A stretch of 64,000 nt of DNA from Abelmoschus esculentus (taxonomy: Eukaryota > Streptophyta > Magnoliopsida > Malvales > Malvaceae). Numbering within the stretch: position 1 is the first letter of the stretch; each line of letters starts with the position of its first letter. Below are positions 36,501-48,510 of the stretch, piece after piece. Made by a program: the position numbers and the translations under genes. The stretch spans positions 8,525,001 through 8,589,000 of the forward strand of contig JAUCBN010000054.1 in assembly GCA_035048815.1 (NCBI GenBank). Direction: 5' to 3'. The notes beneath the pieces are model-generated. The model was not told where the DNA came from. It saw nothing but the letters and a program-made list of their open reading frames with translations, and did no database searches.

Positions 36501-39500
36501 AGGATTTCATGCTCTATAAGACTGTAGCCGAAATTTGGAGTGCAGCAAGGGATACTTATTCGAGCGTCGACAATATCTCTGAATTCTTTGGAGTTGAAAA
36601 TCAGATCAAAGATCTTAGGCAAGAAGATCTTACTGTCGCACAATATTTTGGTATCTTAACCAAATGTTGGCAGCAACTTGATCTCTATGAGACTAATGAA
36701 TGGAAGTGGACTGATGATGTCCACTTCTACAACAAACTCAAATCAAAAGAGGATTTTCCAGTTTCTCTCGGGTCTTCATTGTGATTATGATGGAGCCAAG
36801 AGCAGAATCTTAGCCATGAAACCTCTTCCCCTTGTTCGAGAGGCTTTCTCCAAAATTCGAAGAGAAGAAAGTAGGCGTGCTGTGATGGTTTCTACTTCCC
36901 ACCAACAGGATGTTTCTGCTCTCCTTACTCATTCTAACTCTGAAAATAAACAAAGGAAAGGGAGGCCTTGGTGTGACCATTGTACAAAGGCTGGTCATTT
37001 GGTAGATCAGTGCTGGAAATTGCATGGGAAGCCTGCGGATTGGAAACCCAATAAGACCAGGTTCCAAAAAGCAGCCCACACTACTACTGAAACTTCCTCC
37101 AGTGGCTTCAGCAAGCAGCAGATTGAAGAACTTCAGCAACTGTTTGCCAATCTCACCGCCAAATCTCCCTCTACAGCCCTATCAGCCAGTGAAGGTAGAC
37201 TTTCTTGTTTAGCAACTTCTAATCCTCTCTCATGGATTATAGATTCCGGTGCATCTGATCATATGACCGAAAATCTTCAGCTTTTTCACACCTATAATCC
37301 CTGCAACTCGAAAACCTCCATTAAGGTTGCAGATGATTCTCTATCACAAGTACAAGGAAGCGGTACTATTCATGTTGGTGGTACATTGCTTTTGTCCAAC
37401 GTGTTATATGTTCTTAATCTTGCTTGTAACTTGTTATCAGTCCATACGTTAATCCAAGATGCCAAATGTGATGCTAACTTTGGCCTCAATGGGTGTATAT
37501 TTCAGGCACGGGGCTCGAAAAAGGTGATTGACAGTGCTAGGCTATCAAATGGTCTCTACATCCTTGATGAATTCCCACCTTCAATGTCTTCTGTTTCAAC
37601 TTGTTTTCAATCTTCATCCTTTGAACCTTCTAGTGACACCAATGATGTTATGTTATGGCATCTTCGGCTAGGACATCCTAATTTTTCATATCTTTCAAAA
37701 ATGTTTCCCAAATTATTTTGCAATAAACAATCTCAATCTTTTACGTGTGAAATCTGTCAATTTGCCAAACATAAAAGACAAACATATGCACCTTCCTCTT
37801 TTACACCCACATCTCCTTTTTCTATAATACACAGTGATATTTGGGGTCCATCCAAGATCAAAAGCTTATCTGGTTCTAGGTGGTTTATTACCTTTATTGA
37901 TGACTATTCTAGGACTACTTGGACATTTTTAATGAAAGAAAAGTCTGAGGTTGAATTGATTTTTAAATCTTTCTTTCAACTGGTTGAAACTCAGTTTGAG
38001 ACACGTATGAAGGTTGTCCGAAGTGATAATGGGAGTGAGTACCTTAGTAAATCCCTTGTGTCAATACTCCTCAACAAAATGGAATAGCCGAAAGGAAGAA
38101 TAGACACCTCCTAGAAGTTACCACTCCTTTTTTCGACTAAAACACCTAAATATCTTTGGGGGGAGGCTTTACTTACTGCTACCTACCTTATCAATAGAAT
38201 GCCTAGTAAAACCTTGAAGTTTAGAGCCCCAACAGAAGTCTTATCCAAACATTTTTCTCACTTTCAACCTCTGTCATCCGTTCTTCCTCTTAAGGTATTT
38301 GGTTGCACAGCTTTTGTTATGTCCATGAGCAAAATAGAAGCAAGTTGGATCCAAAATCAATCAAATGTGTATTTATTGGATATTCCTCTAGTCAGAAAAG
38401 TTATAGGTGCTATTCTCCCATTACAAAAAGGCTCTATGTTTCTTTTGATGTCACATTTTTCGAACATAAACCATATTTTGCAGGGACTGAATTTCAGGGG
38501 GAGAGCTTTGAGGAATTTCAATTCTCTATTATTCCTCCACTACCACCAGATATTCCTCTGCTACCAGACATTCCTCTCATGCCCTCTCCTGAAACCACAA
38601 CTCCATCACCGAGTGTTGTAACACAAACCCCTGCCTCTGTACACCAACAGCCTGCAAACAGTTCATTAAAGGTGTATACCAGAAGGAAAAGAGCCCCTAA
38701 AGGAAAAGATAGCCAGCCTAGCACCTGTCAAGAACCGGATTCAAGTCCTGCTGTTGCTGAACCAGAGGAAAATCCTACTACTGTTGAGGTTGAAGGTAAC
38801 ATTATTTCTCAAGATCCTAGTTACCTTGATGACTTTCCGATTACAATTAGAAAGGGAGTGCGAAAATGTACTATGCACCCAATTGACAAATTTGTTGCCT
38901 ATGGTAAACTTCAACCCACTTTTAAGGCTTTTACAGCTAGTCAAAATAGTGTGCAAATTCCTAAAACAGTAGAGGAAGCCTTGAAAGATACAAAATGAAA
39001 GAAGGCTGTGGAATAAGAAGTACAGGCACTTGAAAAGAATGAAACATGGAGTTTGATAGATCTACCAGAAGGAAAGAAGGCTGTTGGATGCAAATGAGTT
39101 TTCACTGTTAAGTACAATTCAGATGGGAGCATTGAAAGGTATAAGGCAAGACCAGTGGCCAAAGGATTTACACAATCCTATGGAGTGGATTATCAAGAGA
39201 CCTTTGCACCAGTGGCCAAGTTAAATACTATTAGAGTTTTGTTGTCCATAAAGTAAACAAGGATTGGAAGTTGCACCAACTAGACATTAAAAATGCCTTT
39301 CTCAATGGGAGGCTTGAGGAGGAAGTATAAATGCAAATACCACCTGGTCTAGAAGGTAAAGTAACTAGAAACACTGTGTGCAAATTAAAAAATCATTGTA
39401 TGGACTCAAGCAATCTCCAAGGGCATGGTTTGAGAGGTTTGCTAATGCTATGGTGACAAATGAGTTCAAACAAAGCCAGGCTGATCACACCTTATTTAGA

Positions 39501-41933
39501 AAGGTTTCAACAACTGGTAAAATAACCTTGTTAATTGTGTATGTTGATGACATAATTATTACAGGGGATGATAGTGGTGACATTAATAATGTGAAAGATC
39601 TTCTTGCTCGAGAATTTGAAACAAAGGACTTGGGAAGTCTACGATATTTTTTGGGTATGGAAGTAAGAAGGTCTAGTGAAGGTTTAATTATTAATCAAAT
39701 GAAGTACATTCAGGATCTTCTCACAGATACTGGAATGCTTGGGTGCAAGCCAGCCGATATTCCTATGGATCCAGGATTGAAATTCAATAAAGAAGTAGCT
39801 GGTAGTCCAGTTGACAAAGAACTCTATCAAAGGTTAGTTGGAAAACTGATTTATCTTTCTCTAACGAGGCCAGACATTGCATACTCAGTAAGTATTACAA
39901 GCCAACACATGAGTAACTCTCAAGAAGAACATCTGGAGGCAGTTAACAGAATTTTGAGGTGCCTAAAGTTTACACCTGGTTCTGGACTAATCTTCAGGAA
40001 AAGTCTTGACAGAACAGTGAAAGTTTACACACTCAAGTTAGGCAGGTGAGCCCACTGCTAGGAGGTCAGTTAGTGGATATTGTGCTTATGTTTGGGGCAA
40101 CCTAGTTACTTGGAGAAGTAAAAAACAAGTTGTGGTGACAAGAAGTAGTGCTGAAGCAGAATTTAGAGCATTGGCCCTTGTAATATGTGAGGGAATGTGG
40201 ATAAAGAGACTTTTCGGAGAACTGGAGTTAGATAGAGAGAATGGGTTCGAAATCTACAACGACAACCAATCAACTATGAGTATTGCTAAGAATCTAGTAC
40301 AACACGACAGAGCCAAGCACATTGAAATTTATAGGCACTTTCTATGAGAAAGTGAATGATGGGACTGCGAAGTTAAACTATATTCCGACCAAGAGCCAGA
40401 TTGCTGACTTCTTTACTAAAGCACTTCCAAGAGTTAACTTTGATGAGTTCACATCCAAACTAGGTATATACAACATATACACAGTTTGAGGGGGAGTGTT
40501 AGCTACAGTGCATTTAGGAAACAGTTAAGATAAAGTTGTTTCCTTGATTTTAGGAAGTTGTTGAGATAGAGTCTTATTTTATCTTAACAATATTTTATCA
40601 GATTTTTTAGTTTTTTAAATTTGTTTTCCTTATCTAGAGGTCATGTAGTTAAGTTTAAACTCTCTTGTAAAAGCTTAGTTTTAAAAAGCGTGCCTTCGTG
40701 CGCCTGAGGTGTCGGGCGAGGGGAGACGTGAAGGAAAACGTCTCCATCACCGGAAGCGAAGCGAGTTACCGGAGGCGTCGGGAGGCGCCGAAAGGCGTGC
40801 GCTTTTTGAGAGACGCTAGGCACGGTACTTATTGCGCCTTTGGGTTTTGAAAGATAAATGGCGAAACCTCATCGGCGAGGAAGTGAACAACAGAAACCAT
40901 GGACAAAAAGAAAATATAAACCATTAGAACCAGAAGAAAGAGAAAGTGACAGCCACGTTTAAATTTTAAATTTATTTTTAAGTTATTAATATTTTTTTAT
41001 TATTTTATGGGACTTACTAGTCATTAAATAAAGAGTTATTATTGATTTTTATTATTTTTTTGACCCACCAATCTATTAAATCAAAGAAAATTATTACTAT
41101 TTTTTATTATATTTTAAAAGTATAATAAAAGTTTTTTTTGACAGAACCACGTTTAAATAAAAAAAACTAATTTTGGCAGAATAGAAAATTATTAGTACTC
41201 TTTTAAATCAAAAATATTAGTATTCTTCTATTAAATCATAAAACTGCTTTATGTAATTATAACAGTAGAATAACCAAATTTTAATGAGTCTCTAAGTAGA
41301 TATAAATATGTTTTATTTTATTTTTAAGTTATTAATTATTTTTTTATAAAAATATTTTTATTTTATTTATTTTTATAATCAAATATTTTTTATATTCATA
41401 TTATAAATATATTTATTAGTTATTTTTATCACCTAATGCAAAAATATATTTTTTATTCTCATGTTATTTTATTTATTTTATATTTAATTTAAAATAAATA
41501 ATATTTTAATATAAAACGCCTCACCTACGAAAAGCCCTCGCCTTCGCCTAGCGCCTTAGCATTAAAGACCTTTAGCGCCTCGGAGCGTCTTGCGCCTTTT
41601 AAAACTAAGTATAAAAGTCTATATAATAGACTCTTTTCTTTGAATAAATCATCAATTCATAGAGTTTTAATTAACACTATGTTCTCTCACAGCAATATCC
41701 TAATAGTTTTTGGGCTAACTTATATTAAGTTGTAGAAGGCCATTTTATGTCCTGATATCAAACCGAACTTACATGATTGATTTTTCACAGGTGCTTGATA
41801 ATCTGCCACATGATCTTATCTACTCTGAAAATCAAGTTTCCCCATGGATGGAAGTATGGGTTGAAAAAAAGCTTGACAGGTACCAGCACTCTTCAAATGA
41901 TTTATCACTTTATATATTGTGTTACATCATGAC

Positions 41934-41965
<32 letters not shown>

Positions 41966-44900
41966 TTTCAAACTAAGCTAATGTTAAATAGCACAGTTAA
42001 AGTGTTAAAAATAACAAACAAGGAAATTGCAAAAAGGAAACTGGAAACTTGAATTTTAATCCCTTGTTTAGCATCTACTGAAACTTATGTTAAGCATCCA
42101 ACATAGAAAAAATTGCACTACACGAAGATGACCTACTTATATATAAAGCCGTATGTACTTAAGCCCGATCCAAGGTGAGATAAAACCACTTAACAAAGAT
42201 ACCATGCTTGTAAGTACTCAAGATTCCTTTATTATAGATAAATTTTCTATCTGGAAAATAGTGACGAGAATTCATTAATTTTGGTCATTGGCGCATTGTG
42301 GTGAAATCGTTATTTAGCCTTTATTGTTATCTACAACTTTTCTCATGAACAGAATTTAAAGGTGTTGATGAAATATCTTCTGCTCACTAACAAATGATTA
42401 TATCTACTACGTACTATGCTTTAACAATTTTAACTAGTTGACTTTAGTCATACACTGCTAGTTTATTTAAGCTTCTGTATATACCTCTATTAGATTCTAA
42501 AGTTGAAAGAGGAACATCCTATTTTACTCAAAGAACTCCTTTAGGCCTACTTTTTAAGTTCTATATGAAGGAACATATCTTTTGGTAAAGCTACTGACAT
42601 TGCAAAGAACTAATATCTTTTCGGTACACCATTAGATGTGACGAAATCAATCATCTTCTGCTGACTCCCTTGTTTCATTCGTTTGCAGGGAAGGGTTATC
42701 AGAATTATATAAACCTTTACAAGACTCATTAATTAAACATTGTGTTGAAATTATGGAACTAGATACAAATAACACCAGGCAAAGCACCATCGTTTCAAAA
42801 GCTTGGTCTAAGTTGTTTCCAAAACCACGAAGATGTTGGCTTCCAACTGGTTGCATGGTAACAAAACTGTTTAAAAGGTGATTTTTTTTTGGTTCAAAGT
42901 TCAAACTACTCTTTGCTGTAATATTTCTTTTGATGTATTGTATGCAGAAACTGCTCGAGGTTTTACATGAAGCATTACCAAAAATGTCTATGATTGCTTC
43001 AGATTTCAGTTTCCTACCTGATGTGAAGATACCTGGTGAAAGAGCTCCACTAGTCTCAACAAAGGTAGCTTCTTTATACTTCCTTTTTATAGTTGAAGTT
43101 GCTAAGGTTTGATCCCTGAAAATTGCAACTAAGAGTCTAGCACTCTTCCAACAGATCACAGGCGTTGCATATGATTTCGAACAAATCAACATCCAGCTAA
43201 TTCTTTATTTTTTTGGTTTACTTATTCATGAGATCCTGTAACACCCCAATCCGGATCCGAAGTATCACATTTGGGTCACCCAAAATCCGACCCATCAAAA
43301 TTTTCCTTTAAAACACATGTTCCGAAATCTCTAAAATGCAACATTTCATTAATCCGCTTAGATCAAAATAAAATATAAGTGTTTATAAAATAAGAGCTCC
43401 TTTTCAAAATACATCTACCGACTCAAATAAAATCCAAAATAAAGATACAAACTCGATTTGTGGTAAGGTCCTATGAATACAATAAGTCCAAGCTAAAATG
43501 TCAAGTATTGTACTCTTTCATAACTCCAATGTTGGGAAGTCCTCCACGATGTGTTCCTCCAAAGCTACATGTCTCTTGCGTACGAAAAAACCACAATTCT
43601 GCACGTTGAGCTAACAAAGCTCAATGGTACATTTCTACTTTACTGCAGTTCATGAATATCATAAATACAAGCATGCATGATACGATAGTCAAGAGTACAC
43701 ATGAAGACTTCTAAATTAAGGTCCATCTTCTAACCTATAACTAGAGTTCTCAAATACTTATCTCAATACAACGGTATATAGGAAGATTGAATGTCGTAAT
43801 AAGCTTACCTATTTAATTTAACACAACGTTATATAGGAAGATTGAATGTCGTAATAGGCTTACCTATTTAATTTAACACAGTTTATCAGACTACTTTACC
43901 CGTACTTTAACACATAGCCTTCGGGTACAAAAGTTATAATCCATCAATATATACAACGTACATACTTGCACACGACATCCATATCTATTGGCCAACATAC
44001 CCTTATTTTACCCGTGTTCACCTAGCCGTCGAGTTAGTAGCTCATATAACCCAACTACTACTCCCCTTGATTAAATGCCCAAGACATGTTTTCAATAATT
44101 AAGGTTTAACATTTTTAAACTATTAACTCACTTATGGGATCCTTATTAGATTTATTCCATCAACTAAAGCCTCATAAATATGTTAGTGTCTCATTAGCAC
44201 ATAGTAGGGCTTTATAATTATATATATACAACAAGACATGGTGGAAGAGAGATTGACGTTACTTAACCGCCTAAACACATGTATTATGCATGGTAAATTC
44301 ATAGCAATTTCATAACATTCTTAACAATCAAATCACATATGTACCGTAGATGAGTGTGTCCAGAGCCACTATGCCTCGGACCTCACACTCCCACATACCT
44401 TGAGGGTATCCAGAGTCACAAAGCATCGAACCTCACACTCTCACATACAAGTGGTCCGAAGTTACACAACCTTGAAAGTCACTCTTGAATATCTGAATCT
44501 TGTTACAACATTCTTATGATCATCAAACATTTACACAAATATCCCACACAAGTTTACATATCCAAATCAAGACATATCGAGGCATTATATTTCACATTTC
44601 TCTTCCTAAGTCATATACATAGTCAAAATTCTCATTTCTCAGTTTTAATATTTATTTTAGGGCTAAAGAAATTCACCAAGGCTATTAACACAAATTATTG
44701 ACCCTCTGAACTCAAAGGCTAAAACTTGGACAGATTAGACTACGCGTATTGATATGCCTATAGGGAGTATCGGAACACCACTCACCCGTACCGGTACTCC
44801 TCCATTGAGTACTGATACCCAAAACACCTTCGAACGATTTGATTAGTTTTTCCTCTAATCCCGTACTGATACACCAAACCCCTGTATCGGTACCCATTTT

Positions 44901-47381
44901 TGATACGTGAAAGTCTCGTACCGATACTCCCCTAGCTACGTATCGATACTTGAAGTCATCTTCAACCAATAGAATAGTGCTACCGATACACTCTCCCATA
45001 GCAGTACACAAAGACGGTTCTGGAATTCTAAACTTGTTATTGGTATCGGTACGCTCCCCGTGTACCGATACTCTTCTCACAAACAGTTTCCCAACTATAC
45101 CCTAGCGTACCGATACGCCCCCTAGCTGTATCGGTACGCCTGCCCAAAAATGAAAGTCTGGTTTCGGATTTCACCTAGAAATCCCCCTTAACCTATATGG
45201 TTAAGTCCATAATCTTTCTTACAAGTTATGTGGAGTACAAAGGGTGAATTACTATCCATTTTACACTCTTAGAACGTTCTAATCTTGATTAGCCATTAAA
45301 GAGGGTTTCAAGCATTTAAACATAGCAACTATGCATTCCAACCATAAACCAAGCAAAGCAATCATCTTATGAGGCTCATGAAACGTAGGAGTCAGAAATG
45401 TACTGACCTTAAGCAAACAAAACCCGGATTAACAACAACCAAGCTTCCTTCGCCAAACTAAAAGATATGCATTAAAAGATATGCACCTCGAATGGTATAC
45501 CCTTCCTTACTGAACAATTCTTCCTTGATGATTAAAATGGGATTCTCACCCAACAACAACAACAACAAATCTCTATTTAAATTGTGTCCATGATAGAAGA
45601 AGAGGAAAGAGATGCAAGGAGAGAAATTCCACCCACATGACCCGTCCTCTCTTCTTTTTGCAGAAAAAATAAAAGACTTCCTCAGGCTTTACCTTCATGT
45701 TGGGGTAATTACTCAATTACCCTTCAAAACCCCTTCTCCCATTTAGCAAAAGGCCAAAGCCCAAGCCTAACAACATGAGAAGCCCAACAAGACAAAACCG
45801 AGGCCCAACACGATCTAATAAGCTCGAACACGTGACACAACTTGACGATTCATAGCTCGTGTCAACTCCCGACGTTAACCTAGAAAAACCGGGTCGTTAC
45901 ATATCCATTTTGCAATTACTATAATATCCGGGTCACTATTATGAATCGAGACAATGCGTATAAACATAGCCAGATATTTGTATCGTCTTTAAGGTCATAT
46001 TCTTTCTTTTGTTTCCCGAAAACTACAGAAAAAAGGCATGCTGATGAAGATTTTTCATTTGACACCATTTCTGCAATCTAGTCTAACCTTGTTCACCTTT
46101 TCTATTTCCTGCAGAAAGATGGTAGTAGCTCAGATTATAGCAATTATTTGGATGCAAAGGTGCTTTTCTTTTTCCTGTTTCCTTCTTTTGGTAATGCTGG
46201 TGTTTAGATGAGATTATGTAAATGACACCATACATGATGTTTGTAGTTTCGTTCTCTAACTGGATGAAGATCTACAACTATGAAAAGTAGTACTAGTTTA
46301 TTAATGGATTGTAAATAATTAAACTAAATATTTCTCCATACAATGCTGAAATCTGATACTTTGTAGGAATTTTCTTGGTAAAGCTCTTCCTCTTTAACTA
46401 AGAGTCAACAACCTTTCCCCTATTCCATCTTCCAAGTGACAAACTCTAGAAACTGAGATGTGAAGGCGAACTTACATCTTTCCTTATCCGTGAACCATAA
46501 GCACCATGATGGAAATAAATCATAATGCAAGTTTATAGGATTTTGCTGTATAGTTTCCTTCTCTTTAATTATGAGGTTTCTAAGTCAAACCTCTCTAAAT
46601 TTTCAAGATTTTGTTATTTCGTGTACTTTCTTCCACAGGGTGATGCTGACATCTTTTTTCCTACTGACTTTTGGCTTTTGGAACGCATCGATCATTACTG
46701 TTCTGGATGGCTGAAACTGCAACTGCAAAAGGATAAATCATCCTCGCAGGGGAAAAAGAGGAGAACTATCACAGTAAGTTCACTTTTTATGATGAGGGAT
46801 TTGTATTTCTAATAAAGAATAATTTAGTAAAAGAACTATATAAAGTAGTGGTTGGCTGACCCTGGCTGGTTGGGTTATTGTGAGAAGTTTTGGAACAGTT
46901 GCAGGGTATATTGCCGAAACATATCATGACATGGGACCAATTCTCTGGGGAACCAATTAAAAACATAGCTAGTCTGGTTTGTTAGATAGATTTGTTAACA
47001 TGAATAGCCTCTGCATTCATTATAAAAGGGGAAAAATGCATCCAGACAATATTTCAATTTGTACCAGAGAAAATACAAGTGTTAAATCTACTACTCATAT
47101 CCCAGAAGACAATTTGTAGTGCTTGCTGTTTTAGAATTTCCGGGAATGCCCTAATATTGTTGACGTCAAGTTATGGTCTACCTGTAAGGTAGTTTAACTT
47201 ATCAACAAATCCACCATCAACTATTTTGTTTTTTCTGTATTTGCAGCTCGATACATCTTCCTTTATGGAAGAGTTTGGCTTGCCTTCCAAGACAAGAACA
47301 AAGGACGGATACAACCCTCTTCTGGATGACTTCAAGAATACAAAATTCTATCTTAGTGTTCCCACACATAATATCAAGTAG
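30537..47381 (+). CDS. DUF185/NDUFAF7-like SAM-dependent methyltransferase, 14 exons
   Basis: Exons by phase and GT..AG sites: 30537-30597, 30677-30753, 31035-31146, 31629-31711, 32428-32493, 32960-33060, 34966-35084, 35583-35623, 41791-41879, 42689-42857, 42948-43064, 46115-46159, 46639-46773, 47247-47381. They total 1350 nt, 449 residues plus stop, with all phases agreeing. Motifs: VRDFVHSALYDRNHGYF near the N-terminus, SAM-binding motif I IYEIGGGSGTC (about 134-144), VEISPALAEIQ, then WLPTGCM and the basic tail. The family (human NDUFAF7, plant At3g28700/At1g04900) methylates an arginine of a complex I core subunit in the mitochondrial matrix. No other methyltransferase family fits as well. 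The 16.8-kb span is unusual and comes from transposons in introns 6, 8 and 11; all coding exons remain open. Confidence 0.9.
33421..33638. mobile_element. MITE with telomere-like words, family M3 copy 1 (intron 6)
   Basis: The ends are GAAAATACTTTGATACATAA and, reverse complemented, GGTTATATTTTGATACACAA, an imperfect inverted repeat. The interior is full of degenerate 'tttagggttt' words. A relative lies at 48249-48510. The target duplication is decayed. The words resemble plant telomere repeat but are too irregular to be an interstitial telomere. Confidence 0.6.
33658..34011. mobile_element. Mutator-like MITE, family M4 (intron 6)
   Basis: A 354-bp element flanked by a perfect 9-bp TATCTTCAA (33649-33657 and 34012-34020). 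Its arms pair over about 70 bases: GGGAAAATATTCC and GGGTAATTATACC at the tips, then 'gaaaacaaaaagtttt' and 'cttagttttagggttt' in both arms. The loop is rich in telomere-like words. A related right arm appears near 50640-50715. Confidence 0.85.
34373..34620 (-). mobile_element. Degenerate copia LTR, reverse orientation (intron 6)
   Basis: Reading the minus strand, this stretch resembles the 251-bp LTR of the copia element at 35888. It shares, in order, the counterparts of 'tgtgagaacagagtgtt', 'aagagtctattatatagact', 'tttacaagagagtttaaa' and 'agataaagtaa'. Similarity is only moderate, so it belongs to an older or related copia family. No internal domain is attached, so it is a solo LTR or fragment. 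Confidence 0.6.
35888..36138 (+). repeat. Copia 5' LTR
   Basis: 251 bp, TGTTAGCTACAG..TCTCACA. 'gtctatataatagactctt' near 36064 is probably the TATA region. It is followed directly by the tRNA-Met primer-binding site. Confidence 0.93.
36207..40450 (+). pseudogene. Decayed copia gag-pol polyprotein
   Basis: From ATG 36207, gag (YKLNGNNYLPWSQSVKLYL) runs to a frameshift near 36480. It continues in another frame to about 36784, then a third (36678-38087). That frame holds the zinc knuckle CDHCTKAGHLVDQC (CX2CX4HX4C), protease WIIDSGASDHM, the pre-integrase HLRLGHP and CEICQFAKH, and integrase aspartates in HSDIWGP and RSDNGSEY. Frameshifts follow near 38070 and 38130. RT begins around 39200 with stops, and YVDDIIITGDD is near 39540. 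RNase H motifs (SKKQVV, RSSAEAEF) span 40120-40347. There are at least four frame breaks and several stops, so it cannot be autonomous. Confidence 0.9.
40497..41691 (+). repeat. Copia 3' LTR, interrupted
   Basis: LTR segments 40497-40673 (177 bp) and 41618-41691 (74 bp) add to 251 bp, exactly the 5' LTR length. They are separated by a nested DNA element at 40674-41609 plus one copy of its duplication (41610-41617). Confidence 0.92.
40674..41609. mobile_element. Non-autonomous DNA transposon nested in copia 3' LTR
   Basis: A 936-bp element with inverted ends CTTAGTTTTAAAAAGCG and CGCCTTTTAAAACTAAG. Eight-base flanks TGTAAAAG (40666-40673) and TATAAAAG (41610-41617) match at seven positions, consistent with an 8-bp hAT-type duplication. 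Both arms have GC-rich segments of 'gcgcct', 'ggcgc' and 'gagcg' words around an AT-rich core. No transposase. It must be younger than the copia insertion. Confidence 0.8.
41939..41965. repeat. (GA)n microsatellite
   Basis: An uninterrupted AG run of about 13 units in intron 9 of the DUF185 gene. A simple repeat, likely polymorphic. Confidence 0.9.
43237..45901 (-). mobile_element. 2.67-kb solo gypsy-type LTR (intron 11)
   Basis: It opens TGTAACACCCCAATCCGGAT and closes AACCGGGTCGTTACA, so it has TG..CA ends with short inverted tips (TGTAAC). Flanks GATCC (43232-43236) and TATCC (45902-45906) match at four of five bases, as a slightly decayed target duplication. No coding domain and no second LTR, so a solo LTR is most likely. 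Minus orientation is inferred from the TGTAACGACCCGG start in reverse complement. Inside are a 54-bp tandem duplication (about 43770-43870), a roughly 57-bp duplication (about 44345-44450) and a motif cluster at 44745-45140. The 122-residue minus frame at 44712-45080 is a by-product of that cluster. Confidence 0.8.
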
Positions 47382-48248
47382 TCTACAAAGAAAATGCTAA
47401 ATTGCCGGGGCGGCCTTCGACTTTCAGAAGTAACAGGTTAGAATACCACAAGGTCATTGTTGGTGGAAACTGAGTAGCTTGCTTTACTCACTCCGTGTTG
47501 CCATTTTCATAGCTTCATACATTGTTATGTTATTTGAAATTATTGACAGAAAAGCAGTCAGGCAAGTAGAGTTGGCTTGCATGCATTTACAAGTTTAGAA
47601 CTGAAGTAGAGAAAGGGTTGAAAAAAGACCTTGAAGAATTTTCAAGTTCTAATTTTTGTCGTCATCTGAGTCACCTTCACCGTTGTTTATTTACTTCAGC
47701 TGTAGAAATAATACCTTTTTCATAGAAAAAATGACAATAAATTACTTTCATGTACTATTGAAGTGCTTCCTGAGCATGACACAGATTCATTTGTAATTGC
47801 GAACAGTTTGAACATAAATGAATCACTACCTATTTTCAAACAGTTAGCTTGAAGGTCTGAGATCACTAATTATCGGAGTAATCATTGATATTTATGTTAT
47901 CTCATCTTATATAAATTCGAATCATGGTATTTGTTTAAGGAATAATCTCTATTTAATAAAAAAACAATTAGCTTGAATTTGTTTAACAATGGTGACAATA
48001 AAATTTCTAATAATTTTTCCATTTAATTACTATTAATAATTCAATAATTAAAAATCGATATATCAAATTCACACCATTCCTAACTCAAATACTATAATCG
48101 ATTTTCATACTAATTAATAAACCAAGTTTACTAATCAAGATTTAGCAGGGTTCAATTCGAGTTATAATTATTAGCATAATTGAAACGGTTGTCCGTAGAT
48201 CAGTTAAAAAAAAATCTAACATCAAAATTTTTTGAGCGTTAAAATAAA
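47382..48248. other. DUF185 3' flank
   Basis: Downstream of the stop codon there is a transcribed-looking stretch (probable 3' UTR to about 47800, with 'aataaa'-like signals such as 47735) and then AT-rich DNA. No gene seen. Confidence 0.4.
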
Positions 48249-48510
48249 GAAAATACTTTGATATATAAGTAAACTTAGAGATTATGGCTGTGATTTGGGT
48301 TAAAGGGATTAAGGTATATGGTGTAGAATTTAAGGTTTAGGGTTTAAGGTGTTAAAGTTAAGTATTTAGGGTTTAAATTGTAGAATTTAATGATTCATGA
48401 TGATTAGAGATTTAGGGTTTAGATTTTAAACTTAAAGAATTAGAATGTTAGGTTAGAATTTAAGTTAGGGTTGTGTATTTTTTATATAACGTGTATATCA
48501 AAAATATAAC
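48249..48510. mobile_element. MITE family M3, copy 2
   Basis: A relative of 33421-33638: starts GAAAATACTTTGATATATAA, ends (reverse complemented) GTTATATTTTTGATATACAC. The interior has many 'tttagggttt' and 'ggtttagg' words. Flanks TTAAAATAAA and TTAAATAAA differ by one base of length, consistent with a decayed 9-10-bp duplication. The following stretch to 49880 is AT-rich with no supported gene. Confidence 0.65.

Larger units (their letters stand above)
35888..41691 (+). mobile_element. Full-length Ty1/copia retrotransposon (intron 8)
   Basis: Bounded by 251-bp LTRs (35888-36138 and 40497-41691, the latter split by a nested insert) starting TGTTAGC and ending TCTCACA. A perfect 5-bp target duplication, GCAAT, lies at 35883-35887 and 41692-41696. 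The primer-binding site TGGTATCAG starts at 36139 and the polypurine tract GAGGGGGAG ends at 40496. LTRs differ at six positions by hand alignment (about 2.4%), so insertion is fairly recent. The interior follows gag-protease-integrase-RT-RNase H order but is broken. Same strand as the host gene. Confidence 0.95.

Noticed and set aside
44712..45080. 122-residue minus-strand frame
   Set aside because: It lies wholly inside the solo LTR and reads through the GTATCGGTAC motif cluster; no domain.
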